The position numbers were made by a program, and so were the translations under genes. Source: Nitrospirota bacterium (GTDB taxonomy: Bacteria; Nitrospirota; Thermodesulfovibrionia; Thermodesulfovibrionales; Magnetobacteriaceae). Taken from it: a DNA stretch of 64,000 bases. Position 1 is the stretch's first letter, and the number at the start of each line of letters is the position of its first letter. The stretch is from positions 1 through 64,000 of the forward strand of contig JADFYO010000009.1 in assembly GCA_015233015.1 (NCBI GenBank). The letters are read 5' to 3'. The notes under the pieces were generated by a model. It was not told the origin of the DNA, ran no database searches, and was given only the letters and a program-made list of their open reading frames with translations. Positions 1 to 9,896 of this stretch are shown here, one piece after another.

Positions 1-54
1 TATCGCTTCTATTGCTACCTTTGCCTTAAATGCCGACGCATATTTCGTCTTCAT
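1..54 (-). CDS. IS3-family transposase OrfA, 5' end only (truncated by window edge)
   Basis: Reverse strand reads MKTKYASAFKAKVAIEAI..., typical OrfA N-terminus, preceded by GGAGG; a terminal-repeat-like TGGACCCCAAAAACTGGACA lies at 103-122. Confidence 0.6.
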   Translation of the reverse strand, partial: MKTKYASAFKAKVAIEAI

Positions 55-102
55 AGTATCCTTGGACCTCCATCTTTCTTCTCTTTTTGTAACTTAACAT
101 GT

Positions 103-122
103 TGTCCAGTTTTTGGGGTCCA
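103..122 (-). mobile_element. Putative terminal inverted repeat of an IS3-type element
   Basis: Reverse complement TGGACCCCAAAAACTGGACA just outside the orfA start; resembles IS3-family ends. Confidence 0.5.
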
Positions 123-169
123 TTATACTCATCCAAGCCCGATTGACACCCTTGCCAGTCGCCCGTTTC

Positions 170-1186
170 TTACTGCCAAACACCCTCAATTGTGTGTTCA
201 CATTTCGGACACTTACCCTCTTTCAATTTATTATTTCTTATTGAAAAGCCATACCTCTCTATTATTAAAGTCTTACATGATGGACAGTAGGTGTTTTCAC
301 CGCTTGCACCGGGGACATTGCCTTCATAGACATACTTCAAGCCCGCTTCAATTCCAATTCTGTATGCCCTTTTGAGGGTATCTTCCGGCGTACCCTTGAC
401 GTCCCGCATTTTATATTTTGGAGTAAAAGCTGTCACATGCCAGGGGATTGAGGCATCCACCGATTTGATAAACCCTGCTATATCCTTCAGCGTCTCCTCA
501 GAATCGTTCAGGCCTGGAATTATCAGCGTCGTAACCTCTACCCATACCCCGCGCTCCTTCATCAATATAATCGTGTCTTTTACCGGCTTTACACGGGCGC
601 CGCAAACCTTCTTATAAAATTCGTCGTCTCCTTTTAAGTCGATATTGTCCGCGTCGAGATATGGGATTATCAGACCGGCACTCTCAGCGGTCATGAAGCC
701 GTTGCTGACAAAGACATTCCTTATTTTTTTCTCTTTTGCCAGCATTGCACAATCAAGGGCATACTCCATAAATATAGTCGGTTCGGTGTATGTATAAGAT
801 ATACTCTTACAGCCCCCGTTTATGGCCCCTTCCACTACTTGTGCCGGTAAAACGGCATTACCCGTGACGCCATCGAATTCGTGTTCTTTCGGATACTGGG
901 AGATTGATGAGTTCTGGCAGTGAAGGCACGTGAAATTGCAACCAACGCACGCAATTGACAGAGAATACGACCCGGGCAAAAAATGAAACAACGGTTTCTT
1001 CTCGATAGGATCAATGTTCGATGCGCAAAGCCTCCCATAAACCAATGAGTAGAGCGTGCCGCCTCTGTTTTCCCTTACAGTGCACTTGCCGCGGCTGCCG
1101 TCAGGTATCCTGCACCTGTGGGCGCACATCCTGCACAAAACCACATTACTGCCTTCGACCTTATCAAAAAGAAGCGCTTCTTTCAT
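170..1186 (-). CDS. amrS: AmmeMemoRadiSam system radical SAM enzyme
   Basis: CVGCNFTCLHCQN radical-SAM cysteine motif, CRMCAHRC N-terminus, C-terminal CPSC/CPKC. Confidence 0.85.
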   Translation of the reverse strand: MKEALLFDKVEGSNVVLCRMCAHRCRIPDGSRGKCTVRENRGGTLYSLVYGRLCASNIDPIEKKPLFHFLPGSYSLSIACVGCNFTCLHCQNSSISQYPKEHEFDGVTGNAVLPAQVVEGAINGGCKSISYTYTEPTIFMEYALDCAMLAKEKKIRNVFVSNGFMTAESAGLIIPYLDADNIDLKGDDEFYKKVCGARVKPVKDTIILMKERGVWVEVTTLIIPGLNDSEETLKDIAGFIKSVDASIPWHVTAFTPKYKMRDVKGTPEDTLKRAYRIGIEAGLKYVYEGNVPGASGENTYCPSCKTLIIERYGFSIRNNKLKEGKCPKCEHTIEGVWQ

Positions 1187-1190
1187 TTGT

Positions 1191-1874
1191 TCAACCCTCC
1201 CATCCGAATTTCCCAAGCAATGGGACAAATATGCACGGCACATGATAACTCTTAACTATTTTATCACCATCTTTCACCAATTTCAGAAGAGATTGAGTGT
1301 GCCTTTCTCCAACAGGGGCAACAATTATCCCACGCGGCGCGAGCTGTTCAATCAGAGGCGCGGGGATGTCCGGGGCCGCCGCTGTGACTATGATCTTATC
1401 AAACGGTGCCTCCTCCGGCCATCCAAGCGTGCCGTCCGCTATCTTAACAGTTATATTTTTATATCCCAAATCGTCAAATTTCTTTCGGGCATCCACTGCC
1501 AGCGATTCAATTCGCTCAACCGTGCAGACCTCTGACACTATTGCCGACAATACCGCCGCCTGATATCCTGAGCCAGTTCCAATCTCCAGCACCCTGTCGC
1601 CTTTAGAGAGTTCAAGCAGCTCTGTCATCACGGCTACCATATAGGGCTGCGAAATTGTCTGGTGCTGCCCAATATCAAGCGCATTATCGGCGTAGGCCCT
1701 TTCCAGATTTGATTTGCCGGCGAATACATGCCTCGGGGTGACACGCATTGCCCGCAGTACGTTCAAATCCACGAGGCCGCGGCGTACCAGCTGGGTATTA
1801 ACCATTTCCTCTCGTTTATCCCTAAAGTTATCCCCAATATCATCAAGTGCCACTTTATAACTCTTTCCATTCAT
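1191..1874 (-). CDS. pcm: Protein-L-isoaspartate O-methyltransferase
   Basis: VLEIGTGSGYQAAVLS SAM motif, overall PCMT similarity; overlaps surE. Confidence 0.9.
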   Translation of the reverse strand: MNGKSYKVALDDIGDNFRDKREEMVNTQLVRRGLVDLNVLRAMRVTPRHVFAGKSNLERAYADNALDIGQHQTISQPYMVAVMTELLELSKGDRVLEIGTGSGYQAAVLSAIVSEVCTVERIESLAVDARKKFDDLGYKNITVKIADGTLGWPEEAPFDKIIVTAAAPDIPAPLIEQLAPRGIIVAPVGERHTQSLLKLVKDGDKIVKSYHVPCIFVPLLGKFGWEG

Positions 1875-2607
1875 TTTTAATATTGCTCAGAGCGTCGTAG
1901 TTCGTCAGATCAAGATGTAACGGCGTTACAGATATGAAGCCGGACTCAACGGCGAGGAAATCAGTCTTTTCGTCTTCCTCCCATGATGGACTGCCCCCGC
2001 CTATCCAATAATGCTTCTTTCCCCATGGGTCATACGTCTCCTGGATAGAATTACAGTACACGCGTTTACCCTGCTTTGTGAATTTCACACCTTCGATAAA
2101 CTGCGCTTTCTTATTTGGCACATTAACATTTAACAGCGTATCTCTGGGCAGACCCTTATCGAGGATTGTCCTCGCTATCTTTTTGGCAAAAGCCGATGCC
2201 GTATCGAAATGAAATCCGCCGTCATCCCACAACATCGATATGGCAAACGATGGAACCCCCAAAATAGTTCCCTCTATGGCGGCCGACACAGTGCCGGAGT
2301 ACGTTATGTCATCGCCAAGGTTGCCGCCCTTGTTAATACCGGAGGCCACAAGGTCGGGTGTACGCTTCAGGATTTTTCCAATCCCAAGCGTAACGCAGTC
2401 AGTAGGGGTGCCGTTTATGGCATAAATATTTTCCCTTATCTCTGTGACCCTCAGGGGGCGGTGCATGGTAAGGGAATGGCTTGTTGCACTTCTTTCCCTG
2501 TCGGGAGCTATGATTACGGCCTCGGCGACCTCTTTCATCGCCTCAAAGAGCGCCATCAACCCCTCAGACAATACCCCATCATCGTTCGTTACAAGTATCA
2601 GTGCCAA
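1855..2607 (-). CDS. surE: 5'/3'-nucleotidase SurE
   Basis: ILVTNDDGVLSEG N-terminus, SGINKGGNLGDDITYSGTVSAA. Confidence 0.93.
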   Translation of the reverse strand: MALILVTNDDGVLSEGLMALFEAMKEVAEAVIIAPDRERSATSHSLTMHRPLRVTEIRENIYAINGTPTDCVTLGIGKILKRTPDLVASGINKGGNLGDDITYSGTVSAAIEGTILGVPSFAISMLWDDGGFHFDTASAFAKKIARTILDKGLPRDTLLNVNVPNKKAQFIEGVKFTKQGKRVYCNSIQETYDPWGKKHYWIGGGSPSWEEDEKTDFLAVESGFISVTPLHLDLTNYDALSNIKNEWKEL

Positions 2608-2633
2608 TATATTGCCCTCCCTTTGACAGCACC

Positions 2634-2708
2634 ATCCTTCGACAGGCTCAGGATGATTCGATTAAGTAAGTACTATTTCGATTAAGTACTATTTCGTTTA
2701 AGCACTAT
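2634..2708. repeat. REP-like TCCTTCGACAGGCTCAGGATGAT plus short ATTTCGATTAAGTACT tandem copies
   Basis: Same core recurs in opposite orientation around 42978-43148; adjacent 16-bp tandem units read directly. Confidence 0.5.
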
Positions 2709-2739
2709 AATTTATTATCACTGACAGGTGCAGCTGCCG

Positions 2740-3633
2740 TCAAGCCCTCGGATGGTGCTTGTCGTACTCTTTTTTTACCTTTTCGGTCGATACGCGTGTG
2801 TATATCTGTGTAGTGGAGATGTCAACATGCCCCAGCATCTTTTGTATCGAGCGTAAGTCCGCCCCGCCCTCAAGTAAATGAGTAGCAAAGCAGTGCCTCA
2901 ACGTGTGAGGGGAAAGCTCCACGCCTGCCATTTGCCCATATGCCTTTATCGTCTGCCAAAAGCGCTGTCTTGTCATCGGCTCAGCCCTGTTTGTCAAAAA
3001 CAGATATGGCGAGTGTTTTTTATTATTCAGAATAGCCGGCCTTAATTCCTTCAGATATGTCCTGATTCGCTCCCGCGCCCTGTCGTTTACGGGCACGAGC
3101 CGCTCCTTTGAACCCTTTCCCATGACCTTGATAAATCCGGCGTCCATCTCCAGTTTGTCTATCTCCACATTTACCAGTTCAGACACGCGAAGCCCCGACG
3201 CATACATCAGCTCAAGCATAGCCACATCGCGCAGCACAAATTTCGTATCCACACGTGTCGTAAGAATTGCCAGCACCTCGTCAAACATCAGGGCCTTTGG
3301 AAGGTGTTCCCACTTCTTTGGCAGACGCACGGTCTCAGATGGGTCGTCCTTTCTATGCCTTTCTATAAGCATAAACCTGCAAAATGCACGGGTAGAGGAG
3401 ATAAATCTGCAAATAGAACTCATTGAGTAACCTTTGTCTCTCATATGGTCTATGTAATTTATGATGTCCTCTCGCTGGAAATCAATTTCATTTCTCTTAT
3501 TTAAGTGCAAATAGTTAATGTACTGCTCTAAGTCTAGCCCATACGATTCTATCGTGTTTTGGGAAAGTCCCCTCTCCACTTCCATATAGACCAGAAATTG
3601 CCTTAATATCTCGCTATCCATCTCACTGGCCAT
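2740..3633 (-). CDS. XerC/XerD-type tyrosine recombinase
   Basis: [38 protein letters not shown] catalytic block; ~297 aa. Confidence 0.9.
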   Translation of the reverse strand: MASEMDSEILRQFLVYMEVERGLSQNTIESYGLDLEQYINYLHLNKRNEIDFQREDIINYIDHMRDKGYSMSSICRFISSTRAFCRFMLIERHRKDDPSETVRLPKKWEHLPKALMFDEVLAILTTRVDTKFVLRDVAMLELMYASGLRVSELVNVEIDKLEMDAGFIKVMGKGSKERLVPVNDRARERIRTYLKELRPAILNNKKHSPYLFLTNRAEPMTRQRFWQTIKAYGQMAGVELSPHTLRHCFATHLLEGGADLRSIQKMLGHVDISTTQIYTRVSTEKVKKEYDKHHPRA

Positions 3634-4399
3634 TAATGTATTCTCCGATGCCGGTAGATTTCTTCAATTGATTATAAATCTCCTCCCCAATGGCCATCAG
3701 ATTGACGGTATCTTCCCTGTTATATTTTATCAGCGTATCCAGCGACGCGCGGTTTCCCCGTTTGTACATCTGCCAGAGTTTAACGGCGTCGTAGCCGTCC
3801 ATACCAGCGATGTCGTCGTCTCTGTTTATGCCAAAGCATTTCTCGAAATACTTAAAGCCGCCCTTTAACCCCAGCCTCTTTGACTCCAGACATATATCAT
3901 AGTGCGGCATATCAAACGTGAGAGACTGATAACGTCTCCTTAAAAATGGTATATCAAAGACCGCACCATAAAATGTTATCAAATACTTGTATGGAGACAG
4001 CGCAGCTATAAGGTTTTCCTCTGTTAAATCCTTCCCCCTTATTAAACACTGATAGTTTTTGCCGTCATATAATCCCACAACCGTAACATACCCGCCTTTG
4101 TCAGAAGGGTAGCCGTTGGTCTCTATGTCGAGGCCGACCGCGTCGTCTCTGAAGACCTCAAATGCACGCCAGTGTTCCTTCCGCTCTATGTATCTGGCGA
4201 GGCGCGAGGGATTTTTTTTAATCAGCACGTTGTCAAGCATCTTGAGACGTTCATCGGCAATGAGCTTCTTCTCCTTTGAGATAAATGGAATTGACTTTAT
4301 ACCCAGAAAATCGTCCCATGTAACAATGCCGCGCCGCCATAGTCTCCTTTCGGTCTTCTCCCCAACTCCCTCCAATACCGTAAACGTGTTCCTTATCAT
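3623..4399 (-). CDS. RNase H-like (YprB-type) exonuclease domain protein
   Basis: [31 protein letters not shown] exonuclease motifs. Confidence 0.75.
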   Translation of the reverse strand: MIRNTFTVLEGVGEKTERRLWRRGIVTWDDFLGIKSIPFISKEKKLIADERLKMLDNVLIKKNPSRLARYIERKEHWRAFEVFRDDAVGLDIETNGYPSDKGGYVTVVGLYDGKNYQCLIRGKDLTEENLIAALSPYKYLITFYGAVFDIPFLRRRYQSLTFDMPHYDICLESKRLGLKGGFKYFEKCFGINRDDDIAGMDGYDAVKLWQMYKRGNRASLDTLIKYNREDTVNLMAIGEEIYNQLKKSTGIGEYINGQ

Positions 4400-4433
4400 A
4401 GCGGTTATTATACATTAATTATTGACTGAATTG

Positions 4434-5192
4434 TTATACACTCAAGATTTCAAGCGTCTCGGCGGAGTAGCGCCCTGTGTCGTCGTAAACGAAAAATGGG
4501 GGGTCGAGTTTGAGCTGTGCCTTGCCTTCTTTTATCGCCTCGATGAGAAATATCTTTGCCTCCGACTTTTTATTGGAATAAATAAAGCGTATCCTTCGCG
4601 GCTCGAACTTGCGACTACGGAGCGTTTCGATTACCTCGACAAACCTTGACGTCTGATAAATGAATGAAAACCCGCCCTTACCTCTTAGAACATGAAACGC
4701 CGCCTTAATTAATTCATCCAGTGTGAGTGTAAGTTCATGGCGTGCGGCTGCCTTTTCGTCGTCAGGGTTTATCTCTCCGCTTTGGAGTTTTCTGTATGGG
4801 GGGTTTGAGACGGCTAAATCAAAAGTATTGGATGAGATTGTGTCATATATATCCTTAATATCTAAGTGATGTGTCTTTAGTCTATCTGTTATGTTATTGA
4901 GTTCAACATTTTTGTTACTGAGTTCATATAACCCCCGTTGGAGTTCTACCAAATGCACAAATGCCGCAGGGTATTTCTTGGCAAGCAGTATTCCAACGAT
5001 ACCGGCCCCTGCCCCAAAATCAATAATATGCCGTGGATTTTTGGGATTTACGAAGTTAGCCAGCAGGATGGCGTCAATTGAAAACCTGTAACCCTTCTGG
5101 CGCTGCAATATCCTGACATTTTTAATCGTATCAAGCGATATATCGCCGTTTTGGCTTTCATTGTCCATTGCGTCCTTGTTACCTATAAGCAT
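4434..5192 (-). CDS. tRNA1(Val) N6-adenine methyltransferase-like protein
   Basis: IIDFGAGAGIVGILLA and NPPYRK (NPPY) motifs. Confidence 0.8.
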   Translation of the reverse strand: MLIGNKDAMDNESQNGDISLDTIKNVRILQRQKGYRFSIDAILLANFVNPKNPRHIIDFGAGAGIVGILLAKKYPAAFVHLVELQRGLYELSNKNVELNNITDRLKTHHLDIKDIYDTISSNTFDLAVSNPPYRKLQSGEINPDDEKAAARHELTLTLDELIKAAFHVLRGKGGFSFIYQTSRFVEVIETLRSRKFEPRRIRFIYSNKKSEAKIFLIEAIKEGKAQLKLDPPFFVYDDTGRYSAETLEILSV

Positions 5193-5454
5193 CGCGCCTT
5201 GAGAGTATCGCTATTATATCTACAACACGCCGTTCCACGTTCAATCTATATATGACCCGCCAGTCACCGACTCTGTAACGGTAGAGACCTTTGAGCTTGC
5301 CGGTCAGTGCCTTAATATTATTGCCATACAAGGGATTCTGTTCAAGAGATTTGAAGCATTCATAGAATCTCTTTCTGATATCGCTGGGAAACTTATCGTA
5401 AACCTTCTCTGACGGCCTTGTAAGGGCTATTTCCCAGATTTCTCTTTTCGCCAT
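5179..5454 (-). CDS. RelE/ParE-family toxin
   Basis: KLKGLYRYRVGDWRVIYRL motif, 91 aa, paired with upstream RHH antitoxin. Confidence 0.85.
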   Translation of the reverse strand: MAKREIWEIALTRPSEKVYDKFPSDIRKRFYECFKSLEQNPLYGNNIKALTGKLKGLYRYRVGDWRVIYRLNVERRVVDIIAILSRRDAYR

Positions 5455-5669
5455 CGGACAGTCTCGTTTCTCTCGGAGGCACTCAAACCCTCGTTGATTG
5501 CGTCAACCCACTCAGGGTGTGAAAGAATCTCAAGAGTCTCAGTGTGCCGCTCTATATAATCATCAATCAGCTCTGAAATGATTTCATTGATACCGCGTTT
5601 TTCGATACCCGCTATGGCTTTGAGCGTGTCTCGCTTGTCCTCTGGGATTCTCACAATTGTCGTAGACAT
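5427..5669 (-). CDS. Ribbon-helix-helix antitoxin
   Basis: TTIVRIPEDKRDTLKAIAGIEKRGINEIISELIDDYIE RHH; overlaps toxin ORF. Confidence 0.75.
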   Translation of the reverse strand: MSTTIVRIPEDKRDTLKAIAGIEKRGINEIISELIDDYIERHTETLEILSHPEWVDAINEGLSASERNETVRWRKEKSGK

Positions 5670-5883
5670 ATGCAGCCTCCTAAGATTAGTCTACTTGTAA
5701 AACACGCGATAAGTCAATCAGGGTAACCGCAATTATTTTGCCCTATTTTTGGTGTCCACTTTTCCATCTTACCTCTCTTTGGCGGTATAAAAATAATATT
5801 TATAAAACACTAAAGAATAAATTGTAAATATTCGGGGTAAAATTGTAAAATCCCAGTAGTGCTGCATAACGAAGGTAATAGGT

Positions 5884-7038
5884 ATGATTTGTTATAGATG
5901 TAAAAACAACATCCCGAAAGACGCGGTAAAATGCCCTGTATGCGGCGTAAAGGCTATGCCATTCGTTGGGGCCAAGACATGTCCGTATTGCGGTACGGTC
6001 AATCCGGTCAGCGCGCGGTATTGTATAAACGACGGCTATTCGTTCGCTGAAACTGAAAGAGAGGATTTACCAAGCGAATTTGACGACGAACAAGAGGAGG
6101 AAACGGCAACGGCAGCGGCTAAACCAAGAAAGAAAAAACACGGTTTGTTAAGGTTTTTGATGTGGATATTTTTAACTATCGCTTGTCTTGTGGCGTCTGC
6201 CGTTGTGGGATACCATATATTCAAGCCTAAGAACTATCTGCTTGAACAACAAGCCGTTGAGGCCCTCACAAACGCCGGTCTTAAAGACGTTTCGGTCAGG
6301 GTAGATCTCAGTAAAACCGCCAGATTAACCGGCACGGTAAAAAACACCGATGAAAAGGCGTCTGCCGAAGGCATCGTCAAAAAGATCCCCAAGATAGTCC
6401 GCGTAGAAAATAACATAATCGTCTCGCAGCTCGTTCCAAAACCGGAGGAACTTGAGAGAACAATCAATACATCATTGAGTTCTCAGGGTTTTCCGGGTGT
6501 TGTCGTAAGCGTCAACACTGCCCTTGCAGCGTCCATAATTGGAACGGTACCCAGCGAATATGACAGGAATAAAGTGCTTACCATAGTAAAGGCAAACAGG
6601 GACGTGAAAGACATCAGAGATAACCTGCATGTAGATGCGTCTCTGGCCCAGCAGGCAACCGCTGTTCAACCACCACCATCACAGGCAGCGCCAGTTCCTT
6701 CGCCGGCGGCTCCCACTCCTGCCCCAACGCCTGAGCCTCTGCCTTTGCCCGAGTCAGCTCCTGCTCCAACGCCGGAGCCGCCAGTACATCAGCCTGCACC
6801 TCAGCCTGCGCCTGCGCCGCTGTCTCACCCTGATACAGGCGCCCTCGAAGCGGCTGTCAATAATGGTCTCAGAAACGCCGGCCTTACAAAAGTTACTGCC
6901 GAGGTAGGCGAAAACCTCGATATTACACTAAAGGGTACGGTATCTAACTCAAGAGATAAATCTAAGGCATTCGACATAGTGAAACATACCAAGGGCGTTA
7001 TGAAAATAAAGGATAGGATTTTTGTCGTTGAACCCTAA
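5884..7038 (+). CDS. Zinc-ribbon, TM and BON-domain protein with Pro/Ala-rich linker
   Basis: CYRCKNNIPKDAVKCPVCG / CPYCGTVNPVSARYC zinc ribbons, TM segment, repeated BON-like segments. Confidence 0.7.
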   Translation: MICYRCKNNIPKDAVKCPVCGVKAMPFVGAKTCPYCGTVNPVSARYCINDGYSFAETEREDLPSEFDDEQEEETATAAAKPRKKKHGLLRFLMWIFLTIACLVASAVVGYHIFKPKNYLLEQQAVEALTNAGLKDVSVRVDLSKTARLTGTVKNTDEKASAEGIVKKIPKIVRVENNIIVSQLVPKPEELERTINTSLSSQGFPGVVVSVNTALAASIIGTVPSEYDRNKVLTIVKANRDVKDIRDNLHVDASLAQQATAVQPPPSQAAPVPSPAAPTPAPTPEPLPLPESAPAPTPEPPVHQPAPQPAPAPLSHPDTGALEAAVNNGLRNAGLTKVTAEVGENLDITLKGTVSNSRDKSKAFDIVKHTKGVMKIKDRIFVVEP

Positions 7039-7054
7039 ATAAGGAGGACTCTGT

Positions 7055-7510
7055 ATGAAGAGTTTTTTCAGGCTATTGATTATAACAGTGTCAGCGGTTG
7101 TTATGTTGGCAGGATGTGCCCCACCTAAAAATGTTGTTCAGCCTACACAGGAGGAAATCGAGCCGCCACTCAGTAACGAGTCAATAAAAGTTGACGCCTA
7201 CACGCTGAGACCTCAGACGGCCTTTCCGGGGTCAACCATAGAAATATCGGTACAATATACCCTGCGCTTACCGAAAAATAAGAGCCTGGTAGAAGTTACT
7301 GAAATCAGAACTTTAGTTATGGGCACTGAACCTGTTGAATTATCACGCAAAAAGATTATTCGTTCAGAAGGCTCTCACAAATCCACGATCAAATTCAGCC
7401 TGCCGATGGATATAGAAAAGGGCGACTACACACTTAGGACAGTTATTTCTACACCAGCAGAGACAAAGACAATAGAAGACACGCTGACTATTAAAAAGAA
7501 GGGCAGATGA
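7055..7510 (+). CDS. Predicted lipoprotein of unknown function
   Basis: Signal with lipobox VMLAGCAPP. Confidence 0.7.
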   Translation: MKSFFRLLIITVSAVVMLAGCAPPKNVVQPTQEEIEPPLSNESIKVDAYTLRPQTAFPGSTIEISVQYTLRLPKNKSLVEVTEIRTLVMGTEPVELSRKKIIRSEGSHKSTIKFSLPMDIEKGDYTLRTVISTPAETKTIEDTLTIKKKGR

Positions 7511-7530
7511 TGGAAAGGACAGCAGCTTAA

Positions 7531-7634
7531 GGATCAAAGACGAAGGGGGATAATCCCCCTTCACCCCTGTTCTCGCACACGTTTTATCTATTGAGTTTGG
7601 GCTGCCGCTCGTTGGCGGCTTCGGTACTCCGGCT
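7531..7634 (+). repeat. 104-bp repeat copy R1 (two hairpins)
   Basis: ~94% identical by hand alignment to reverse complement of 9305-9408; contains GAAGGGGGATAATCCCCCTTC near-palindrome. Confidence 0.9.
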
Positions 7635-7716
7635 ATAGGCTATTATGATATATCCCCCCTTTACCTTATTTGAACTATTATTATATTATACTAAGCCTTG
7701 AACGTACTATTGAGAT

Positions 7717-9279
7717 ATGCTGCGGGATATGCAGCGCGTGGATAAGCCTCTGGTTATTGGACATGGGCCTCTGAGTTTGCAGGATGTGGAACATGCCGCA
7801 ATGGGCAGGACTACCGTTTCTCTCGATGACACGCACGATTTCACCGCGCGTATTGACAGATCCGCTGAATATCTCGGTCTGCGGCTCTCTATGGGAGACC
7901 TTATATATGGCGTAACCAGCGGCTACGGCGCCGACTGGAAAACTACCGTCCCACATGAACTTACGCAGCGCCTTCCCATTAATCTCGTCAACTTTCACGG
8001 CTGCGCCACAGGAGAATTCCTTCGTATTGAAGAGGTTCGAGCCGCCATGATTATCACTATTAACAGCCTCAGCCGCGGCTACTCCGGCGTAAGAAAGGCA
8101 ATCCTTGACCAGCTTGCCGCACTCATCAATAACAACATCACCCCGTGTATACCATGCGAAGGCTCAGTCGGGGCAAGCGGCGACCTTACGCCTCTATCAT
8201 ATATCGCCGCCACGCTCATGGGTCAGCGCGAGGTGTGGTTCGGAGACACAGTAATGCCCGCAGATGAGGCACTTACAGAAGCCGGCATTATACCCCTCAT
8301 CCTGCACCCCAAAGAAGGCCTTGCGATTATGAACTCCACAGCGGTAATGACAGGGATTGCCGTGTTGGCATACTCACGCGCGTACTATATCGCCCGCCTT
8401 GCCGCTGCAATTACGGCAATCGCCATTGACGCACTTGGCGCTAACCACTCTCACATGGACAGCCGTATATTTGACCTGAAGCCGCACAAAGGCTCAGCGG
8501 CCGCGGCCGCATGGATTCGCACTCACCTGCAGTTTGTCAACGGCAGGGAAAATGGTTCGGCGCGCTGCCTCCAGGACAGATATTCACTGCGCTGCGCCCC
8601 GCATGTTATTGGCGCCCTGCTTGACGGCCTCTCATGGATTGGCAATATACTTGAGACAGAACTTAACTCTGTAAACGATAACCCTCTGATTTTCCCCGAA
8701 GAGGGCGCTATTCTAAACGGCGGGAATTTCTACGGAGGACATGTCGCACTTGCTATGGATATGCTTAAGACCGCCACTGCATCGATAGCAGACCTCAGCG
8801 ACAGACAGCTTATGCTCCTTCTCAATTCAAACAGCGACTACGGCCTGCCCGATAACCTCTGCGCCCCGGAACTGCCGGACGGCCAGGCTCATCACGGTTT
8901 TAAGGCCATGCAGATTACCGCCTCCGCCCTAACCGCCGAGGCCCTTCGCAACACCATGCCCGCCTCGTCGTTTTCGCGCTCTACTGAAAGCCATAATCAG
9001 GACAAGGTAAGCATGGGGACTATCGCCGCGCGCGACGCGATGAGGATAATCGACCTGACCGAGAAAACCCTTGCCATTGAGCTGCTTTCCGCTCTTCAGG
9101 CAGTTGACCTCAGAGGCATTGAGAAATGCACCACAGCCAGCCGCGCCATTCACACATTTGTCCGCCGATACATACCTATGGTTGTAGAAGACAGACGAAT
9201 GGACACGGACATCATAAGGGTACTACACTGGATACGCCTGCGGGAACTTCCACTGCAAGATATTGACATGTCTCTCTGA
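7717..9279 (+). CDS. MIO-dependent aromatic amino acid ammonia-lyase (HAL/PAL/TAL superfamily)
   Basis: GSVGASGDLTPLSYIA (MIO-forming ASG), ELNSVNDNPLIF, STESHNQDKVSMG; selectivity loop NLVNFHGC is not the HAL-type SH. Confidence 0.88.
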   Translation: MLRDMQRVDKPLVIGHGPLSLQDVEHAAMGRTTVSLDDTHDFTARIDRSAEYLGLRLSMGDLIYGVTSGYGADWKTTVPHELTQRLPINLVNFHGCATGEFLRIEEVRAAMIITINSLSRGYSGVRKAILDQLAALINNNITPCIPCEGSVGASGDLTPLSYIAATLMGQREVWFGDTVMPADEALTEAGIIPLILHPKEGLAIMNSTAVMTGIAVLAYSRAYYIARLAAAITAIAIDALGANHSHMDSRIFDLKPHKGSAAAAAWIRTHLQFVNGRENGSARCLQDRYSLRCAPHVIGALLDGLSWIGNILETELNSVNDNPLIFPEEGAILNGGNFYGGHVALAMDMLKTATASIADLSDRQLMLLLNSNSDYGLPDNLCAPELPDGQAHHGFKAMQITASALTAEALRNTMPASSFSRSTESHNQDKVSMGTIAARDAMRIIDLTEKTLAIELLSALQAVDLRGIEKCTTASRAIHTFVRRYIPMVVEDRRMDTDIIRVLHWIRLRELPLQDIDMSL

Positions 9280-9304
9280 TAATCAATAAGCCAGAGTACA
9301 GAAA

Positions 9305-9408
9305 GTCGGAGTACCGAAGCCGCCAACGGGCGGCAGCCGACATTCAATAGATAAAACGTGTGCGAGAACAGGGGTGAAGGGGGATTATCCCCCTTCGTCT
9401 TTAATCCT
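9305..9408 (-). repeat. 104-bp repeat copy R2, inverted relative to R1
   Basis: Hand alignment to R1 with ~6 mismatches. Confidence 0.9.
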
Positions 9409-9409
9409 T

Positions 9410-9895
9410 TCATTCGGCCTGTATTTTCACGTATGCCTGTTTTCTTAATTCTGAGAGCAATGCGGTCAGCCGTGAGTTTACCTTTTGTTCTGTGAGGAGT
9501 TTTTCGATGTCTGCCCTTACGTCTGCTATGTCGGCCCCGGCGAATTCACTCTTGTTATTATTATAATAACTCTCTATATCCTCTTCTTTTATAAGCACAT
9601 AGGAGCGAACCTTCAGCTCGATATACTCGGTGATTATGAGGTCTTCGTCCGTGCCGGCAATTTTCATAGATAATGCCGCCCGTTTCAGCAGAATGCGGTT
9701 TATCATCGTATTAAGGACTTCTTCTTTTGTAACACCAGGGATTTTCGCCTTCGTCTCGTTGTAACTCTTTGTGAATTCTGACAAGGTTATGGCGTCGTTA
9801 TCTACAAAGGCGCATACATGGTCGATTAGCTCGGCGCGTAGGCTGCTGCAAAAAACTGTTAAAACAAATATGATGGATAGAAACATTTTTTTCAT
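9410..9895 (-). CDS. SurA N-terminal-like periplasmic protein
   Basis: Signal peptide, ELIDHVCAFVDNDAITLSEF chaperone N-domain-like, follows bamA-like gene. Confidence 0.6.
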   Translation of the reverse strand: MKKMFLSIIFVLTVFCSSLRAELIDHVCAFVDNDAITLSEFTKSYNETKAKIPGVTKEEVLNTMINRILLKRAALSMKIAGTDEDLIITEYIELKVRSYVLIKEEDIESYYNNNKSEFAGADIADVRADIEKLLTEQKVNSRLTALLSELRKQAYVKIQAE

Positions 9896-9896
9896 A

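Noticed and set aside
2740-3633. Phage or island integrase
   Set aside because: Length and sequence fit housekeeping XerC/XerD recombinases; no phage genes or tRNA attachment site nearby.
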